DNA of 37,238 nucleotides from a virus. The notes below the pieces were generated by a model. It had not been told where the DNA came from, made no database searches, and saw only the letters and a list, made by a program, of their open reading frames with translations. Within the stretch, counting starts at the first letter, position 1. Each line of letters opens with the position of its first letter. Shown here piece after piece: positions 8,116 to 15,128 of this stretch. Where the stretch lies: positions 1 to 37,238 of the IMG/VR virus record IMGVR_UViG_3300042868_004862; one strand, written 5' to 3'. Position numbers and translations under genes: made by a program.

Positions 8116-8948
8116 TACTCTGCCTCCTCGGCGTTATCGGAGTTAATAAAACTCCCCTTGCACTTATCCCAGACAGGACACCACCTCTGCGAACAGAGGA
8201 AGTGCTGGTCGTTGATTAACCAACGACCATTGTCTGAGTGTTGATTATACATTAGCACTGTACGTGCTATTGCTGTTGCTTGTTCAACAATCCAGTTGCC
8301 ATGGGCTTCTGTTCTGCTGACACTCACAATTTGTCCGGTACTGGACGCATTGCGAATCATGACACCAAACTTGAATGTGGCAGGATAATCAATCATGCCC
8401 AACTCGTATGCAGCTTTGGTGTAAATCGAAGACTGAATGTTTTGTGTTTGTTTTTCTGCTTGATAATATTTACGTGCAGCAGTTTTCCAATCCCAAATAC
8501 TTTCTTGATGGAAGTAATCCATCGTTCCTTCAAAGTGAAGTTCATAGTCATCAAGCATTCCTACTTTGGTAGTGAACTTGAACTCTGATGTGCCACCGAG
8601 TGGCACATGCGGATAAATGTCTCGTAACCATGCATCACACATTGAACGAATGTGAGTGTTCCAAGTTGACGGATTAGTGTTAGTGACATTGATTGCTTTG
8701 CCTACTTCAATCAATTCTTTTTCTTTCCACCTGAAGGCTTCCACTGCGTGGTCGCCCATGTGTTGAGCGGACAGCTCTTCATTGAGGATTGCTTCAATGG
8801 CTGTGTGACAGGCAGTGCCCATCATTGCAGAATCATTTTCTTTGCGAGACTCAGGGTGCAAGGCTGAAAGCCGAGCACGCTCAGGACACATCAGTGCATC
8901 TCCAAGCCAAGATTGACGGATGAATATTTTGTTATCTTCGATTCTCAT
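8115..8948 (-). CDS. PD-(D/E)XK exonuclease, Cas4/RecB-like
   Basis: The 277-residue product shows the RecB/Cas4 nuclease order. An early Cys (MCPERA, Cys21) and GTACHTAIE with His48 come first, then FEGTMDYF with Asp144 and IWDWKTA with Asp153-x-Lys155. QNIQSSIYTKAAYELG carries the QxxxY motif, and a C-terminal Cys cluster (CSQRWCPVWDKC) closes the protein. The Cys set suggests an Fe-S cluster, as in Cas4 and AddB. These enzymes resect DNA ends. It is the first gene after the promoter at 9015-9044 and heads the replication operon. Its ribosome site AAGGAG lies about 7 bases upstream. Confidence 0.82.
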   Translation of the reverse strand: MRIEDNKIFIRQSWLGDALMCPERARLSALHPESRKENDSAMMGTACHTAIEAILNEELSAQHMGDHAVEAFRWKEKELIEVGKAINVTNTNPSTWNTHIRSMCDAWLRDIYPHVPLGGTSEFKFTTKVGMLDDYELHFEGTMDYFHQESIWDWKTAARKYYQAEKQTQNIQSSIYTKAAYELGMIDYPATFKFGVMIRNASSTGQIVSVSRTEAHGNWIVEQATAIARTVLMYNQHSDNGRWLINDQHFLCSQRWCPVWDKCKGSFINSDNAEEAE

Positions 8949-8965
8949 TGGCTTCTCCTTGTTGT

Positions 8966-8989
8966 GCGCCCCACCTGTTGGTGGTGCGC
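8966..8989 (-). other. Leader hairpin upstream of the nuclease gene
   Basis: An imperfect inverted repeat (GCGC-C-CCACC, loop, GGTGG-T-GCGC) lies in the short untranslated leader between the 9015-9044 promoter and the ribosome site of the nuclease gene. It has no T-tract, so it is probably an mRNA stability or translation element and not a terminator. Confidence 0.5.
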
Positions 8990-9014
8990 TCCAGTGGCTT
9001 GTACCTGTAAGGGC

Positions 9015-9044
9015 ATTATAACTACATTACTTTATCGCTGTCAA
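9015..9044 (-). promoter_or_regulatory. Strong sigma-70-type promoter for the replication operon
   Basis: Reading the minus strand, a perfect TTGACA (9044-9039) is followed after 18 bases by a perfect TATAAT (9020-9015). Transcription would start near 9008 and enter the nuclease gene after a leader of about 60 bases. The -35 hexamer overlaps the stop codon of the upstream small gene, so the promoter lies inside an otherwise continuous minus-strand operon and boosts the replication block. Confidence 0.85.
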
Positions 9045-9214
9045 GCATCCTCGCTAAATATTCCGTGGTTGTAGTCTTGTATTAGTTCTTCTGCTAGTCC
9101 TTCAATGAAGTTATCTAGTCTTCCTTCTATTTCACTTCTAATTTTTGTCCACTCATCGTTTGTGAGTGGATGTTGAACCCAGAGTTCAACATCTGATTTA
9201 CTTATAGATTCCAT
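9041..9214 (-). CDS. Small acidic hypothetical protein
   Basis: The 57-residue product starts MESISKSDVELWVQHPL and is acidic and helical (IRSEIEGRLDNFIEGLAEEL). The ATG at 9214 follows a GGGG element and overlaps the end of the lysin gene by 13 bp; an upstream ATG at 9223 is possible. No family is recognised. It ends in the -35 box of the next promoter. Confidence 0.55.
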   Translation of the reverse strand: MESISKSDVELWVQHPLTNDEWTKIRSEIEGRLDNFIEGLAEELIQDYNHGIFSEDA

Positions 9215-9621
9215 GGTCCCCATCCGTCACCATATCTGTCAATCCCATAGTTGTAGATATGCAAGGCTGACAGCAGGTTGATTGCTGGATTGAACAGCCC
9301 TTGAGACGCTTTAGGAGGGCTCAGGACGCCCTGTTCTTTGAGCCATGGAGTCCAGAAGCCATTTATCTGAACTAGCCCTCTGGAGCCACCACTAGGGTCT
9401 TTACTATTAAATGCCGAAGGCATGCATCTGGACTCTCGAAACATAATCATGTCAAGGGTTTCGAGGTTTTTCCACTTCCACCCTACTTGCAGTGCTGTTT
9501 CCCAGAACTGGGGGCACTTTGCTGTTGCGGGTGCTGCTGGATGATTTATTATTGGTCTAGGTTCCTGGGGGACATGCCCCCCCAAGAACATGGCTGCTGC
9601 CATAAATGCTTTTATTATCAA
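9202..9621 (-). CDS. Lytic transglycosylase/lysozyme-like lysin (SLT fold)
   Basis: The central part of this 139-residue product matches the SLT/goose-lysozyme pattern: LDMIMFRESRCMPSAFN with the likely catalytic Glu63, then GGSRGLVQINGFWTPWL, then NLLSALHIYNYGIDRYGDGW. Such enzymes cleave the glycan strand of peptidoglycan. The first 15 residues (IIKAFMAAAMFLGG) are hydrophobic and could be a signal-arrest or export sequence. The start is TTG at 9621, seven bases after GGAG; no ATG is available that keeps the hydrophobic segment intact. Unusually for a lysin it lies in the minus early/middle operon. Confidence 0.8.
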   Translation of the reverse strand: MIIKAFMAAAMFLGGHVPQEPRPIINHPAAPATAKCPQFWETALQVGWKWKNLETLDMIMFRESRCMPSAFNSKDPSGGSRGLVQINGFWTPWLKEQGVLSPPKASQGLFNPAINLLSALHIYNYGIDRYGDGWGPWNL

Positions 9622-9622
9622 G

Positions 9623-9841
9623 TTATTCTCCTTGTAGTGCTGCCAGTAGAACTTCTTCCATTTCTTTCTTAGCCGACATCAGGTCAGCGAACTCGGTGAA
9701 TGTTTCATTTGCTCTTTTATCATCGCCTAAACGATTTATCTTTTTAGCTAATTGGTCTACCCCGATAGACAGGGATTTTATGACTGCTCTTAACTCTGTA
9801 AGTGTAATCGTTACCTCTAAGGTTGGTTCATTTTTTCTCAA
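9623..9841 (-). CDS. Small hypothetical coiled-coil protein
   Basis: The product has 72 residues with heptad-like helices (LRAVIKSLSIGVDQLAKKIN, then FADLMSAKKEMEEVLLAALQ). The apparent start is TTG at 9841 with a distant GGAG. The end lies directly before the ribosome site of the lysin gene, so the two are co-translated. It overlaps the upstream gene by 14 bp. No family is recognised. Confidence 0.5.
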   Translation of the reverse strand: MRKNEPTLEVTITLTELRAVIKSLSIGVDQLAKKINRLGDDKRANETFTEFADLMSAKKEMEEVLLAALQGE

Positions 9842-10076
9842 GGAATATCACATCTCCTGACGCAACCCTTATATCATAAGGGTATAATAGTTTTAGTGAC
9901 TGTATTGTGTCAGAGAAAATCTTATCAAATTCACTTAACATCTCCACTTTGAAGTTATCACAGACCCACCCCCACGTATATATGTGAATGTCATCCGGTT
10001 TAGTTTTCCAGTGGACACAAATGTCTGCTGCCATATCTAGTTTACCTAACTCAGCTATTGCTTCCTTGACTTGCAT
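9828..10076 (-). CDS. Small hypothetical protein
   Basis: The product has 82 residues with aromatic strands (ADICVHWKTKPDDIHIYTWG), followed by a helix and a terminal strand, suggesting a small globular alpha/beta fold. AAAGGAGAA precedes the ATG at 10076. It overlaps the neighbouring short gene upstream by 26 bp and the next gene by 14 bp. Function unknown. Confidence 0.55.
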   Translation of the reverse strand: MQVKEAIAELGKLDMAADICVHWKTKPDDIHIYTWGWVCDNFKVEMLSEFDKIFSDTIQSLKLLYPYDIRVASGDVIFLEKK

Positions 10077-10212
10077 TTAGTTCTCCTTTGATGTGTGAAT
10101 TGACCCATTCTTCGCAACGGATTAGCCAACCGTATGTATCTACGGTTGGCATACCGTTACCTGCTAGCCAATTTGCAAACAACTGCAAATCTTCTTGTGT
10201 TGCTGTTTTCAT
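10051..10212 (-). CDS. Very small hypothetical protein (53 aa)
   Basis: The frame begins MKTATQEDLQLFANWLAGNG and ends NASQGSNS. The ATG overlaps the stop of the preceding gene as ATGA, the same coupling used throughout the operon. The sequence is helical, with conserved-looking Trp residues (FANWLAG, YGWLIR, CEEWVN). It is the only frame that fills the gap between its neighbours. No family is recognised. Confidence 0.5.
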   Translation of the reverse strand: MKTATQEDLQLFANWLAGNGMPTVDTYGWLIRCEEWVNSHIKGELNASQGSNS

Positions 10213-10673
10213 TTTGCTTCAAAGATTTTTTTGAAAGCAACACTTGCACCATACAAGTCAGCCATAGCATTGCGCATAGCACCTTTTGCTTGGTCTTCAT
10301 CAAACATTGTTTCGCGACCATCAGCGAAACGGATTGACGAATGTACTTTGCCTTCGCTGTCGCAGTAACAGAACAAGCGAACTCGAACCCTTTCTGGATT
10401 CTTGCTTGGTGGAGTGTCATCTTCTGTGATTGGTGCGGCCCAACCACTTGTCAATACACCGAATGCGTCATAAGCGGACACAAGGATGTCTGCTGAAGGT
10501 TCTTGAAGCATCTCGTAGATGTCACCATTCTCCTGAATTTTGACTACATTAATTGTTGGAAGAACATTGATTCCATATAAAGATGCTTTTTCGTATGTGA
10601 ACAATGTGTTTGATTTTGGCAGCGTGTCTGCCACCATTGTGTCTACTTTTCTGAATGTCTTGTTGACTGTCAT
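10209..10673 (-). CDS. Hypothetical protein
   Basis: The 154-residue product is globular, with an internal beta-rich part (PERVRVRLFCYCDSEGKVHS) and a C-terminal helix (DQAKGAMRNAMADLYGASVA). The ATG at 10673 overlaps the preceding stop as ATGA and has a GGAG site upstream. It lies between WhiB and the lysin cluster. I cannot name a family; a phage middle-gene role is all that context supports. Confidence 0.6.
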   Translation of the reverse strand: MTVNKTFRKVDTMVADTLPKSNTLFTYEKASLYGINVLPTINVVKIQENGDIYEMLQEPSADILVSAYDAFGVLTSGWAAPITEDDTPPSKNPERVRVRLFCYCDSEGKVHSSIRFADGRETMFDEDQAKGAMRNAMADLYGASVAFKKIFEAK

Positions 10674-10795
10674 TTGGTTTTCTCCATGTCTGTTGGTTTA
10701 TGTTTATTGGAACACTGTGGTGTTTTACTTAATGGTAAATAAGTTGTCATAACTTGTTTACACATTTTGCAAATCCAATTCTGTATTTGTTTCAT
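10670..10795 (-). CDS. Very small Cys-rich protein (41 aa)
   Basis: The frame encodes MKQIQNWICKMCKQVMTTYL and then a short tail with CSNKH. The CxxC pair, about 16 residues before Cys-x3-His, resembles a single treble-clef or zinc-ribbon knuckle. It overlaps the WhiB 3' end by 38 bp and the next start by ATGA. The gap between its neighbours and the clean coupling support a real gene, though it is short. Confidence 0.5.
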   Translation of the reverse strand: MKQIQNWICKMCKQVMTTYLPLSKTPQCSNKHKPTDMEKTK

Positions 10796-11021
10796 TACGT
10801 TGATACCTTCCTCTGAGTGTTACCCCACCCCATACTCCCATTGAGCCGGTTTCTAAGCCGTACTCATGGCATTGCTTTTTTACTGAACACGTACTACAAA
10901 TTCTTTTTGCTACTTTGAAGTTAAAGACATCCTCTGCTTTGTCACCTCGCTTTGGAAACCACCATTTGGTTGGTTTCCCATAGCACATAGCACCAATCAT
11001 CCAACTTGCATCAGACATCAT
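10758..11021 (-). CDS. WhiB-family Fe-S transcription regulator
   Basis: The 87-residue product has the four invariant Cys residues that bind a 4Fe-4S cluster (Cys13, then ICSTCSVKKQC giving 42, 45 and 51), followed by the GVWGG turn (62-66) and a basic tail (TLRGRYQRN). WhiB proteins are found only in actinobacteria and their phages. They act by binding region 4 of the principal sigma factor. The host should therefore be an actinobacterium, and the protein may redirect or repress host sigma. It overlaps the upstream 172-residue gene by 11 bp. Confidence 0.93.
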   Translation of the reverse strand: MMSDASWMIGAMCYGKPTKWWFPKRGDKAEDVFNFKVAKRICSTCSVKKQCHEYGLETGSMGVWGGVTLRGRYQRNETNTELDLQNV

Positions 11022-11529
11022 TGTTGCTTATCTTGTTGATGAGCATTGTCATAACTTTCTCGGCAACATCGTTGGCGATGTTGACGGACATCGTGTTGAT
11101 TTTGTCTTGGATGATGTCAGTAATACTCATGTTGTCGTGGATATTTGTGACAGCCGTATTGACCATAGAACGGAACCTGGAATACTCAGTCATCTGGCGC
11201 AGAAAGTCAGGACTATTGAATATTGTTTCGTTGTTTAGGTTCATTGAAAGTACGATGTCACTCATGCTGATATTGTCACCGATACGCCGTGCGATGTCAT
11301 CAGTATCCATCGATTCGATAACCCAATCACGAGTCCTTCGCAGGAAGTCACGAGAATTTTCGAGTGCGCTTGCAACACTCTCAGCATCCGGGATTCTATT
11401 CTCTACGTGCTCGTCAATCTTTTCGCAGATTGTTGTTTCCAATGACTGATTGAATAATGATGGCATTGATGCAGCATCGATTGCTACATCAAACTCCATG
11501 ACTTGCGGGATTAATCTGATAGTTGTCAT
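11011..11529 (-). CDS. Helical hypothetical protein
   Basis: The 172-residue product is almost entirely helical and polar, with repeated Ile/Asn-rich segments (DIARRIGDNISMSDIVLSMN, later DNMSITDIIQDKINTMSVNI). The two I/MSxxDI segments suggest an internal duplication. The start overlaps the amidotransferase stop as ATGA, with AAGGAG upstream. No family is recognised. Its place directly after the amidoligase-amidotransferase pair makes it a candidate substrate or partner, which is inference only. Confidence 0.6.
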   Translation of the reverse strand: MTTIRLIPQVMEFDVAIDAASMPSLFNQSLETTICEKIDEHVENRIPDAESVASALENSRDFLRRTRDWVIESMDTDDIARRIGDNISMSDIVLSMNLNNETIFNSPDFLRQMTEYSRFRSMVNTAVTNIHDNMSITDIIQDKINTMSVNIANDVAEKVMTMLINKISNNDV

Positions 11530-12542
11530 TTTGACAGCTCCTTTGTGTTTGTTGTGTTTTGTAATCCATTAGGTAATCTCAAGCCAGATTCATGGAAGAA
11601 ATCTTCCATACCCAACCAGCAATTACATGCGCCATAGTGTCCACAATGTAGACATGCATCACAGTTAGGACATTCTGTAGGCCAATTTGATTCATCAACT
11701 GTTAAAGCAGTAGCACACGTGTAACATTCCACGAGACTTGTCTCATCGTCAATGTAAGTCATGTAGACCCTGAACTTTTGCATTGCTAATTCTTCTAGGT
11801 CTTCTTGCCAAAGGTCTGCTTCATCGTCATACTCGACTGATGTAACTGGTTTGACATCATGCATTGATATATAGCGTCGGCTCTCATAATCCCATCGCAT
11901 GTTATTGCCCATTGTGTATTCGTATCCGTAATCATCATCATCCCACATAGTTTGTGTAGGTTTGTAGACAGACCTTGCAGCTGCATACTTTTCATACGAT
12001 GAATTAGACCACCACATGTCTTTGTCCCAATGACCGAGATGTGCATTGAGAATGTACCAATGGAACTTAGCATCCTCATTGTGAGTCAAGAACACAAGCT
12101 TGTTACCACCAGCCCACGTCTCCATTTGATTGAAGTATGCCTCATCATCAAGAGAAGTAATACCACCAACAGCTGGCATGATGTCTTCTGCAAAAACTTT
12201 TGTATCGCTACGTTTGTCATTGAGAGGAATCTTGACATCCAAGATTCCGTTATGACCAACAACAGAAGTAGGGTCATTACCGAGTAGAAACGGATGACAG
12301 TTGTCAATCGTCTCTGAACCATGAGTGGCCCATCTGAAGTGGAAAATAGCTGGACCCTTATGTTTCTCACGAGCATCAACAAACTTGTTGGCAACCTCAT
12401 TGAAGTTCATAGAATGCGCTTTTACAAAGCCTTTTGACTCCAAAATAGCAAACCCGAACCCATCACCATTGTTGATAGCTGCTTCTTTGAAGCGTGACAT
12501 ATCCGGCGTTACATCACCTGGCATGAATGTTAGCAAACACAT
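11526..12542 (-). CDS. Class-II glutamine amidotransferase with Cys-rich C-terminus
   Basis: The start is set at ATG 12542 because Cys2 must become the N-terminal nucleophile and GGAAGGGA lies just upstream. From it, the Ntn-type motifs follow in order: MCLLTFMPGD, NNGDGFGF (about 25-31), FHFRWATHG (Arg70, His74) and GHNGIL (97-99). These enzymes release ammonia from glutamine, or make or break gamma-glutamyl amides. The last 60 residues hold many Cys (VECYTCATALTV, then CPNCDACLHCGHYGACNC), probably a double zinc ribbon. The gene follows the amidoligase with a one-base gap, so the two probably act in one amide-forming pathway. The acceptor is unknown. Confidence 0.85.
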   Translation of the reverse strand: MCLLTFMPGDVTPDMSRFKEAAINNGDGFGFAILESKGFVKAHSMNFNEVANKFVDAREKHKGPAIFHFRWATHGSETIDNCHPFLLGNDPTSVVGHNGILDVKIPLNDKRSDTKVFAEDIMPAVGGITSLDDEAYFNQMETWAGGNKLVFLTHNEDAKFHWYILNAHLGHWDKDMWWSNSSYEKYAAARSVYKPTQTMWDDDDYGYEYTMGNNMRWDYESRRYISMHDVKPVTSVEYDDEADLWQEDLEELAMQKFRVYMTYIDDETSLVECYTCATALTVDESNWPTECPNCDACLHCGHYGACNCWLGMEDFFHESGLRLPNGLQNTTNTKELSK

Positions 12543-12543
12543 A

Positions 12544-13638
12544 TTAAACGTCCCTTCCAGTGGATTTGATTTTGACCTTCTCCGAGATACGAACATCGAG
12601 AACCTTGTACTTCTCGTTGTTCAATGTGACCCACTTACGAAACTCTGGGAATGTCAAAGCATTCTTTTGCAGAATATCCTGAGTGGTGATTAGTTCGCTG
12701 TAATGAAACAGTGCGTCGCAGAATTGAAGTGCTACTTTGACTGTTTCTGTTTTCAGCGAAGGACGGAACAATCGTAACTCGATTGTGTTCTCAGGTTGGA
12801 TGTTGACAGCCACACTACGTGACTGATTGCAATCCTCACCCTTAGCCATCTTGATTAGGTTTGTGTGACGAACAAGCTTGCCGTTATCATCAACCCAATC
12901 ACGATGACTATTAAGGAAACGCTTGATGTCATAACTTGCATAGTCATGACTCTCACGACCAGAAAGTTGCACCATCTCAGCACGGTTCTTGTAAACGAAC
13001 GCAATGAACTTGAACTTATGTGCAGTATCAGCGAACGCAGACTTAGCCACGTGAATGTGCAACCCACAACAAGGACGCTTCCAAGCCTCAAAGCCACGCC
13101 TAGCCAACTTCTCGATACCTTTCCACTGGAAGTGATTCATGAAATAGTCCAGCTCACCCGGATGAGAAACAATCTCAAAGCCATTGTAAACAGAACCATC
13201 CTCTTTCAGATAAATGTCTGACTCTGTAGATGAGTTGACATCTGTCAGCAGTTGCTTTGGAATGTCTGGACTGAATGAACTCTCACCGATACATTGCGTC
13301 TCAAGTTCGAAGCCCATAGTCAATGTTGTACGGCTGTCTGAGTAAACATTGCCAGGTATCCGTGAATCCAAGTACCTCACATACGCCGAATGTGTGCCAT
13401 CCGAACGCATAAAAGAAGGACGAGGCTTGTAACTGTAGTTATGAATCGTGCGATAAGACCTGTCATCTCCATCATCATCGTTATCATCATCATCACTGTC
13501 GTAGTAATGGTCAATGATTGCCTCGTGGTGAGACGCACAGAACAACCCATCACGATACTCGTTAGTGTATTCACCTGGCTCTTCGCAGAAGGTTTCATTG
13601 CATGGGTCTATCTCATTGTTTTCGCTATTGACTGGCAT
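12544..13638 (-). CDS. Putative amidoligase (glutamine-synthetase-like fold)
   Basis: The 364-residue product carries the amidoligase signatures: LTMGFELETQ (about 106-115), EDGSVYNGFEIVSHPG (146-161), CCGLHIHV (190-197) and VNIQPENTIELRLFRPS in the C-terminal half. The acidic, His and Arg residues of these strands form the ATP/metal site in the GS-like family, which joins carboxyl and amine groups. An N-terminal Cys/His knuckle (Cys13, Cys18, Cys34, His37) is followed by a long Asp tract. AAGGAG precedes the ATG. Partnership with the adjacent amidotransferase suggests peptide, cell-wall or protein modification during infection. The substrate cannot be read from sequence. Confidence 0.8.
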   Translation of the reverse strand: MPVNSENNEIDPCNETFCEEPGEYTNEYRDGLFCASHHEAIIDHYYDSDDDDNDDDGDDRSYRTIHNYSYKPRPSFMRSDGTHSAYVRYLDSRIPGNVYSDSRTTLTMGFELETQCIGESSFSPDIPKQLLTDVNSSTESDIYLKEDGSVYNGFEIVSHPGELDYFMNHFQWKGIEKLARRGFEAWKRPCCGLHIHVAKSAFADTAHKFKFIAFVYKNRAEMVQLSGRESHDYASYDIKRFLNSHRDWVDDNGKLVRHTNLIKMAKGEDCNQSRSVAVNIQPENTIELRLFRPSLKTETVKVALQFCDALFHYSELITTQDILQKNALTFPEFRKWVTLNNEKYKVLDVRISEKVKIKSTGRDV

Positions 13639-13873
13639 CGTTGCTCCTTATGTTTCGTCGTAATGTTTCTCTCATTGCTATACCGTCCTGCCAAAGCACA
13701 TTGTTTTGCAGTTCGAACATGTTTGCCAAAGCGTTAAAATAATGAAACGCAATGTCATGTGTCTTGAACGGGATGTCCACTACAACAGGGTCGTGGTCAT
13801 CAGTCCAAGATGTTGCGATACGAATAGATGTGACCGAACCATTGTTCGTCATCATCACTACTTCACCCTTCAT
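13625..13873 (-). CDS. Small hypothetical protein
   Basis: The 82-residue product starts MKGEVVMMTNNGSVTSIRIA, chosen because AAGGAG lies just upstream of 13873. An alternative longer frame would lack a ribosome site. The N-terminal half is beta-rich and the C-terminal half is a helix ending in basic residues. It overlaps the amidoligase start by 14 bp and so belongs to its expression unit. No family is recognised. Confidence 0.55.
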   Translation of the reverse strand: MKGEVVMMTNNGSVTSIRIATSWTDDHDPVVVDIPFKTHDIAFHYFNALANMFELQNNVLWQDGIAMRETLRRNIRSNDASQ

Positions 13874-14045
13874 AGTTTCTCCTTTGTTGTGTATTTTGCC
13901 CACCCGAATCTTGCATTGAAGGATGCTGAGACTTAGCCCGGCGGAGTTTTTGGTCCACTCGATACTCGTAACCAGCCACCGAAGCCAGCACTATTGCGAT
14001 TAGATGTGTAGTAAACAACACCATAAATATTCCGTACCAATTCAT
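13863..14045 (-). CDS. Small single-pass membrane protein
   Basis: The 60-residue product has one hydrophobic segment near the N-terminus (YGIFMVLFTTHLIAIVLASV, about residues 4-23), followed by a basic cytosol-type stretch (DQKLRRAKSQH) and a polar tail. The orientation would place the tail inside by the positive-inside rule. The start overlaps the preceding stop as TAATG. It could be an early membrane modulator of the host or a superinfection factor. The family is not recognised. Confidence 0.55.
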   Translation of the reverse strand: MNWYGIFMVLFTTHLIAIVLASVAGYEYRVDQKLRRAKSQHPSMQDSGGQNTQQRRNYEG

Positions 14046-14227
14046 TAGACCTCCGACATCTGTATAACAGGACGATTAAAGTGTGTGTCATCCAACAAAC
14101 AAGCAATTTGTTTGGATTGATTCTGTGCCATTCTCTTATAGCAATTGATAGCTGCATTAGCTATTTCCAATTGCAACTTGAGTGCTTTCACTTGTATTTG
14201 TAGGTTATGTTCTGCCATTGTTATCAT
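14045..14227 (-). CDS. Small coiled-coil protein
   Basis: The 60-residue product contains a clear heptad helix (LQIQVKALKLQLEIANAAIN). The ATG at 14227 sits five bases after the CAGAAAAGAGA leader (14233-14243) shared with other genes of this block. It ends in TAATG overlap with the membrane-protein gene. Function unknown; coiled coils of this size often form small oligomers. Confidence 0.55.
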   Translation of the reverse strand: MITMAEHNLQIQVKALKLQLEIANAAINCYKRMAQNQSKQIACLLDDTHFNRPVIQMSEV

Positions 14228-14249
14228 GTGTTTCTCTTTTCTGTGTAGG

Positions 14250-14282
14250 GCAACCCAGAAGGCCCGAAGCCCTCTGGGTTGC
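14250..14282. other. Intergenic GC-rich hairpin
   Basis: GCAACCCAGA (14250-14259) pairs perfectly with TCTGGGTTGC (14273-14282), and the enclosed bases can add a short GGC/GCC stem. It lies between a stop codon and the ribosome leader of the next minus-strand gene. No U-tract follows on the minus strand, so termination is unlikely; mRNA processing or stability is more plausible. Confidence 0.7.
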
Positions 14283-14302
14283 TTGACTTGTCACTCAATC
14301 GT

Positions 14303-14752
14303 TCAGAGTGGGTTGAACGATTTCTTTGGCACAACCGTCTTAGCATTGCTGTTGTCAATATCAACAACCTTTGCACCGATGTCCAACATACCGAGAGGCG
14401 ATACATATTTCACGTATTCACCAGTCTCATCTATGTAACCTTCCTGCAACTCTGCAGGATAAGTTTCACCCGCTTCGTTAAGCATCTCAACTTTTGCTAC
14501 CGAGTCGTATGCGTTGGCTCGTGCAATTGAAGTTGCTTCGAATGAGATAACCGAGCCTGGTGCAATACCAAGTTTGGCAATCTTGATGTTGTTCATCCAC
14601 ACTTGCCATTGGACATTGTCCTTGTTGGCAACGAACTGGACGAACCTGCCTTTACCGCCATTACCGTTGCTAATTTTAGCAACTGTCAATGGATATGTTT
14701 CAACGGTCTGGGTCGTAACCTCAGCCGTTTTGGTCGCTGTTGATGCTTTCAT
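14303..14752 (-). CDS. Hypothetical protein, paralogue of the 15974-16402 product
   Basis: The 149-residue product has a Thr-rich N-terminus (MKASTATKTAEVTTQTVETY) followed by a globular domain: GRFVQFVANKDNVQWQVW, then GSVISFEATSIARA, and finally LDIGAKVVDIDNS ending FNPL. The gene at 15974-16402 encodes the same arrangement (KFVRFVANK, YQVW, GSVLAL, LDMALKVVGCDNS, FNPL), so the two arose by duplication. The beta-rich pattern could be an OB-like or small binding fold, but nothing catalytic is visible. A variant of the block leader (AGAAAAGGA) precedes the ATG. Confidence 0.65.
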   Translation of the reverse strand: MKASTATKTAEVTTQTVETYPLTVAKISNGNGGKGRFVQFVANKDNVQWQVWMNNIKIAKLGIAPGSVISFEATSIARANAYDSVAKVEMLNEAGETYPAELQEGYIDETGEYVKYVSPLGMLDIGAKVVDIDNSNAKTVVPKKSFNPL

Positions 14753-14800
14753 GTTTTTTCCTTTTCTATTGTTTGTGAATATTTATTATGTGAGGGGATT

Positions 14801-14828
14801 CAACGCCCCGCGCAAGCAGGGGGCGTTG
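14801..14828. other. Intergenic GC-rich hairpin
   Basis: CAACGCCCC (14801-14809) pairs perfectly with GGGGCGTTG (14820-14828) across a ten-base loop. It lies between the end of one minus-strand gene (14840) and the ribosome site of the next (14752). Like the hairpins at 14250 and 15430 it lacks a U-tract. Confidence 0.7.
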
Positions 14829-14839
14829 GAGACCCACAC

Positions 14840-15100
14840 CTAATCTTGGTGTCCGCCTCTTACCCAATCCATATCGAAATCGTTCAAACACGTTGCACGA
14901 CTAACGAATGCTTGGAATGATGTGAAGTCATCTGTATCTGTTTGAGTTGACAACTCTTGCAGAAAGAATGGTGTAGCAATTTTGCGGTAATGAATAGTTA
15001 ACTCAATCATGTCATCACTGTTATCATCAGTGAGAAGGCTGCTTAAAATGTCATCTGGTTCTAACCCATCCGACTCTTGATTGTTGAATATTTCATCCAT
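14840..15100 (-). CDS. Small acidic hypothetical protein
   Basis: The 86-residue product starts MDEIFNNQESDGLEPDDILS, chosen because the CAGAAAAGAGA leader lies five bases upstream of 15100. A longer frame exists but would cross the previous gene. It is very acidic in the first half (many Asp) with a helical second half, and it ends DWVRGGHQD. Acidic early phage proteins can be DNA mimics, but that is only a possibility here. Confidence 0.55.
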   Translation of the reverse strand: MDEIFNNQESDGLEPDDILSSLLTDDNSDDMIELTIHYRKIATPFFLQELSTQTDTDDFTSFQAFVSRATCLNDFDMDWVRGGHQD

Positions 15101-15128
15101 GTTTTTCTCTTTTCTGTTGTGTTGTTGA

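Noticed and set aside
9202-9621. Signal peptide with cleavage on the transglycosylase-like lysin
   Set aside because: The hydrophobic stretch is short and starts right at the N-terminus without a clear cleavage site; only a possible export or arrest segment is noted.
12543-12596. Upstream extension of the amidotransferase gene by 18 codons
   Set aside because: It would bury the catalytic Cys2 and lies within the amidoligase 3' end; the start at 12542 has a good ribosome site.
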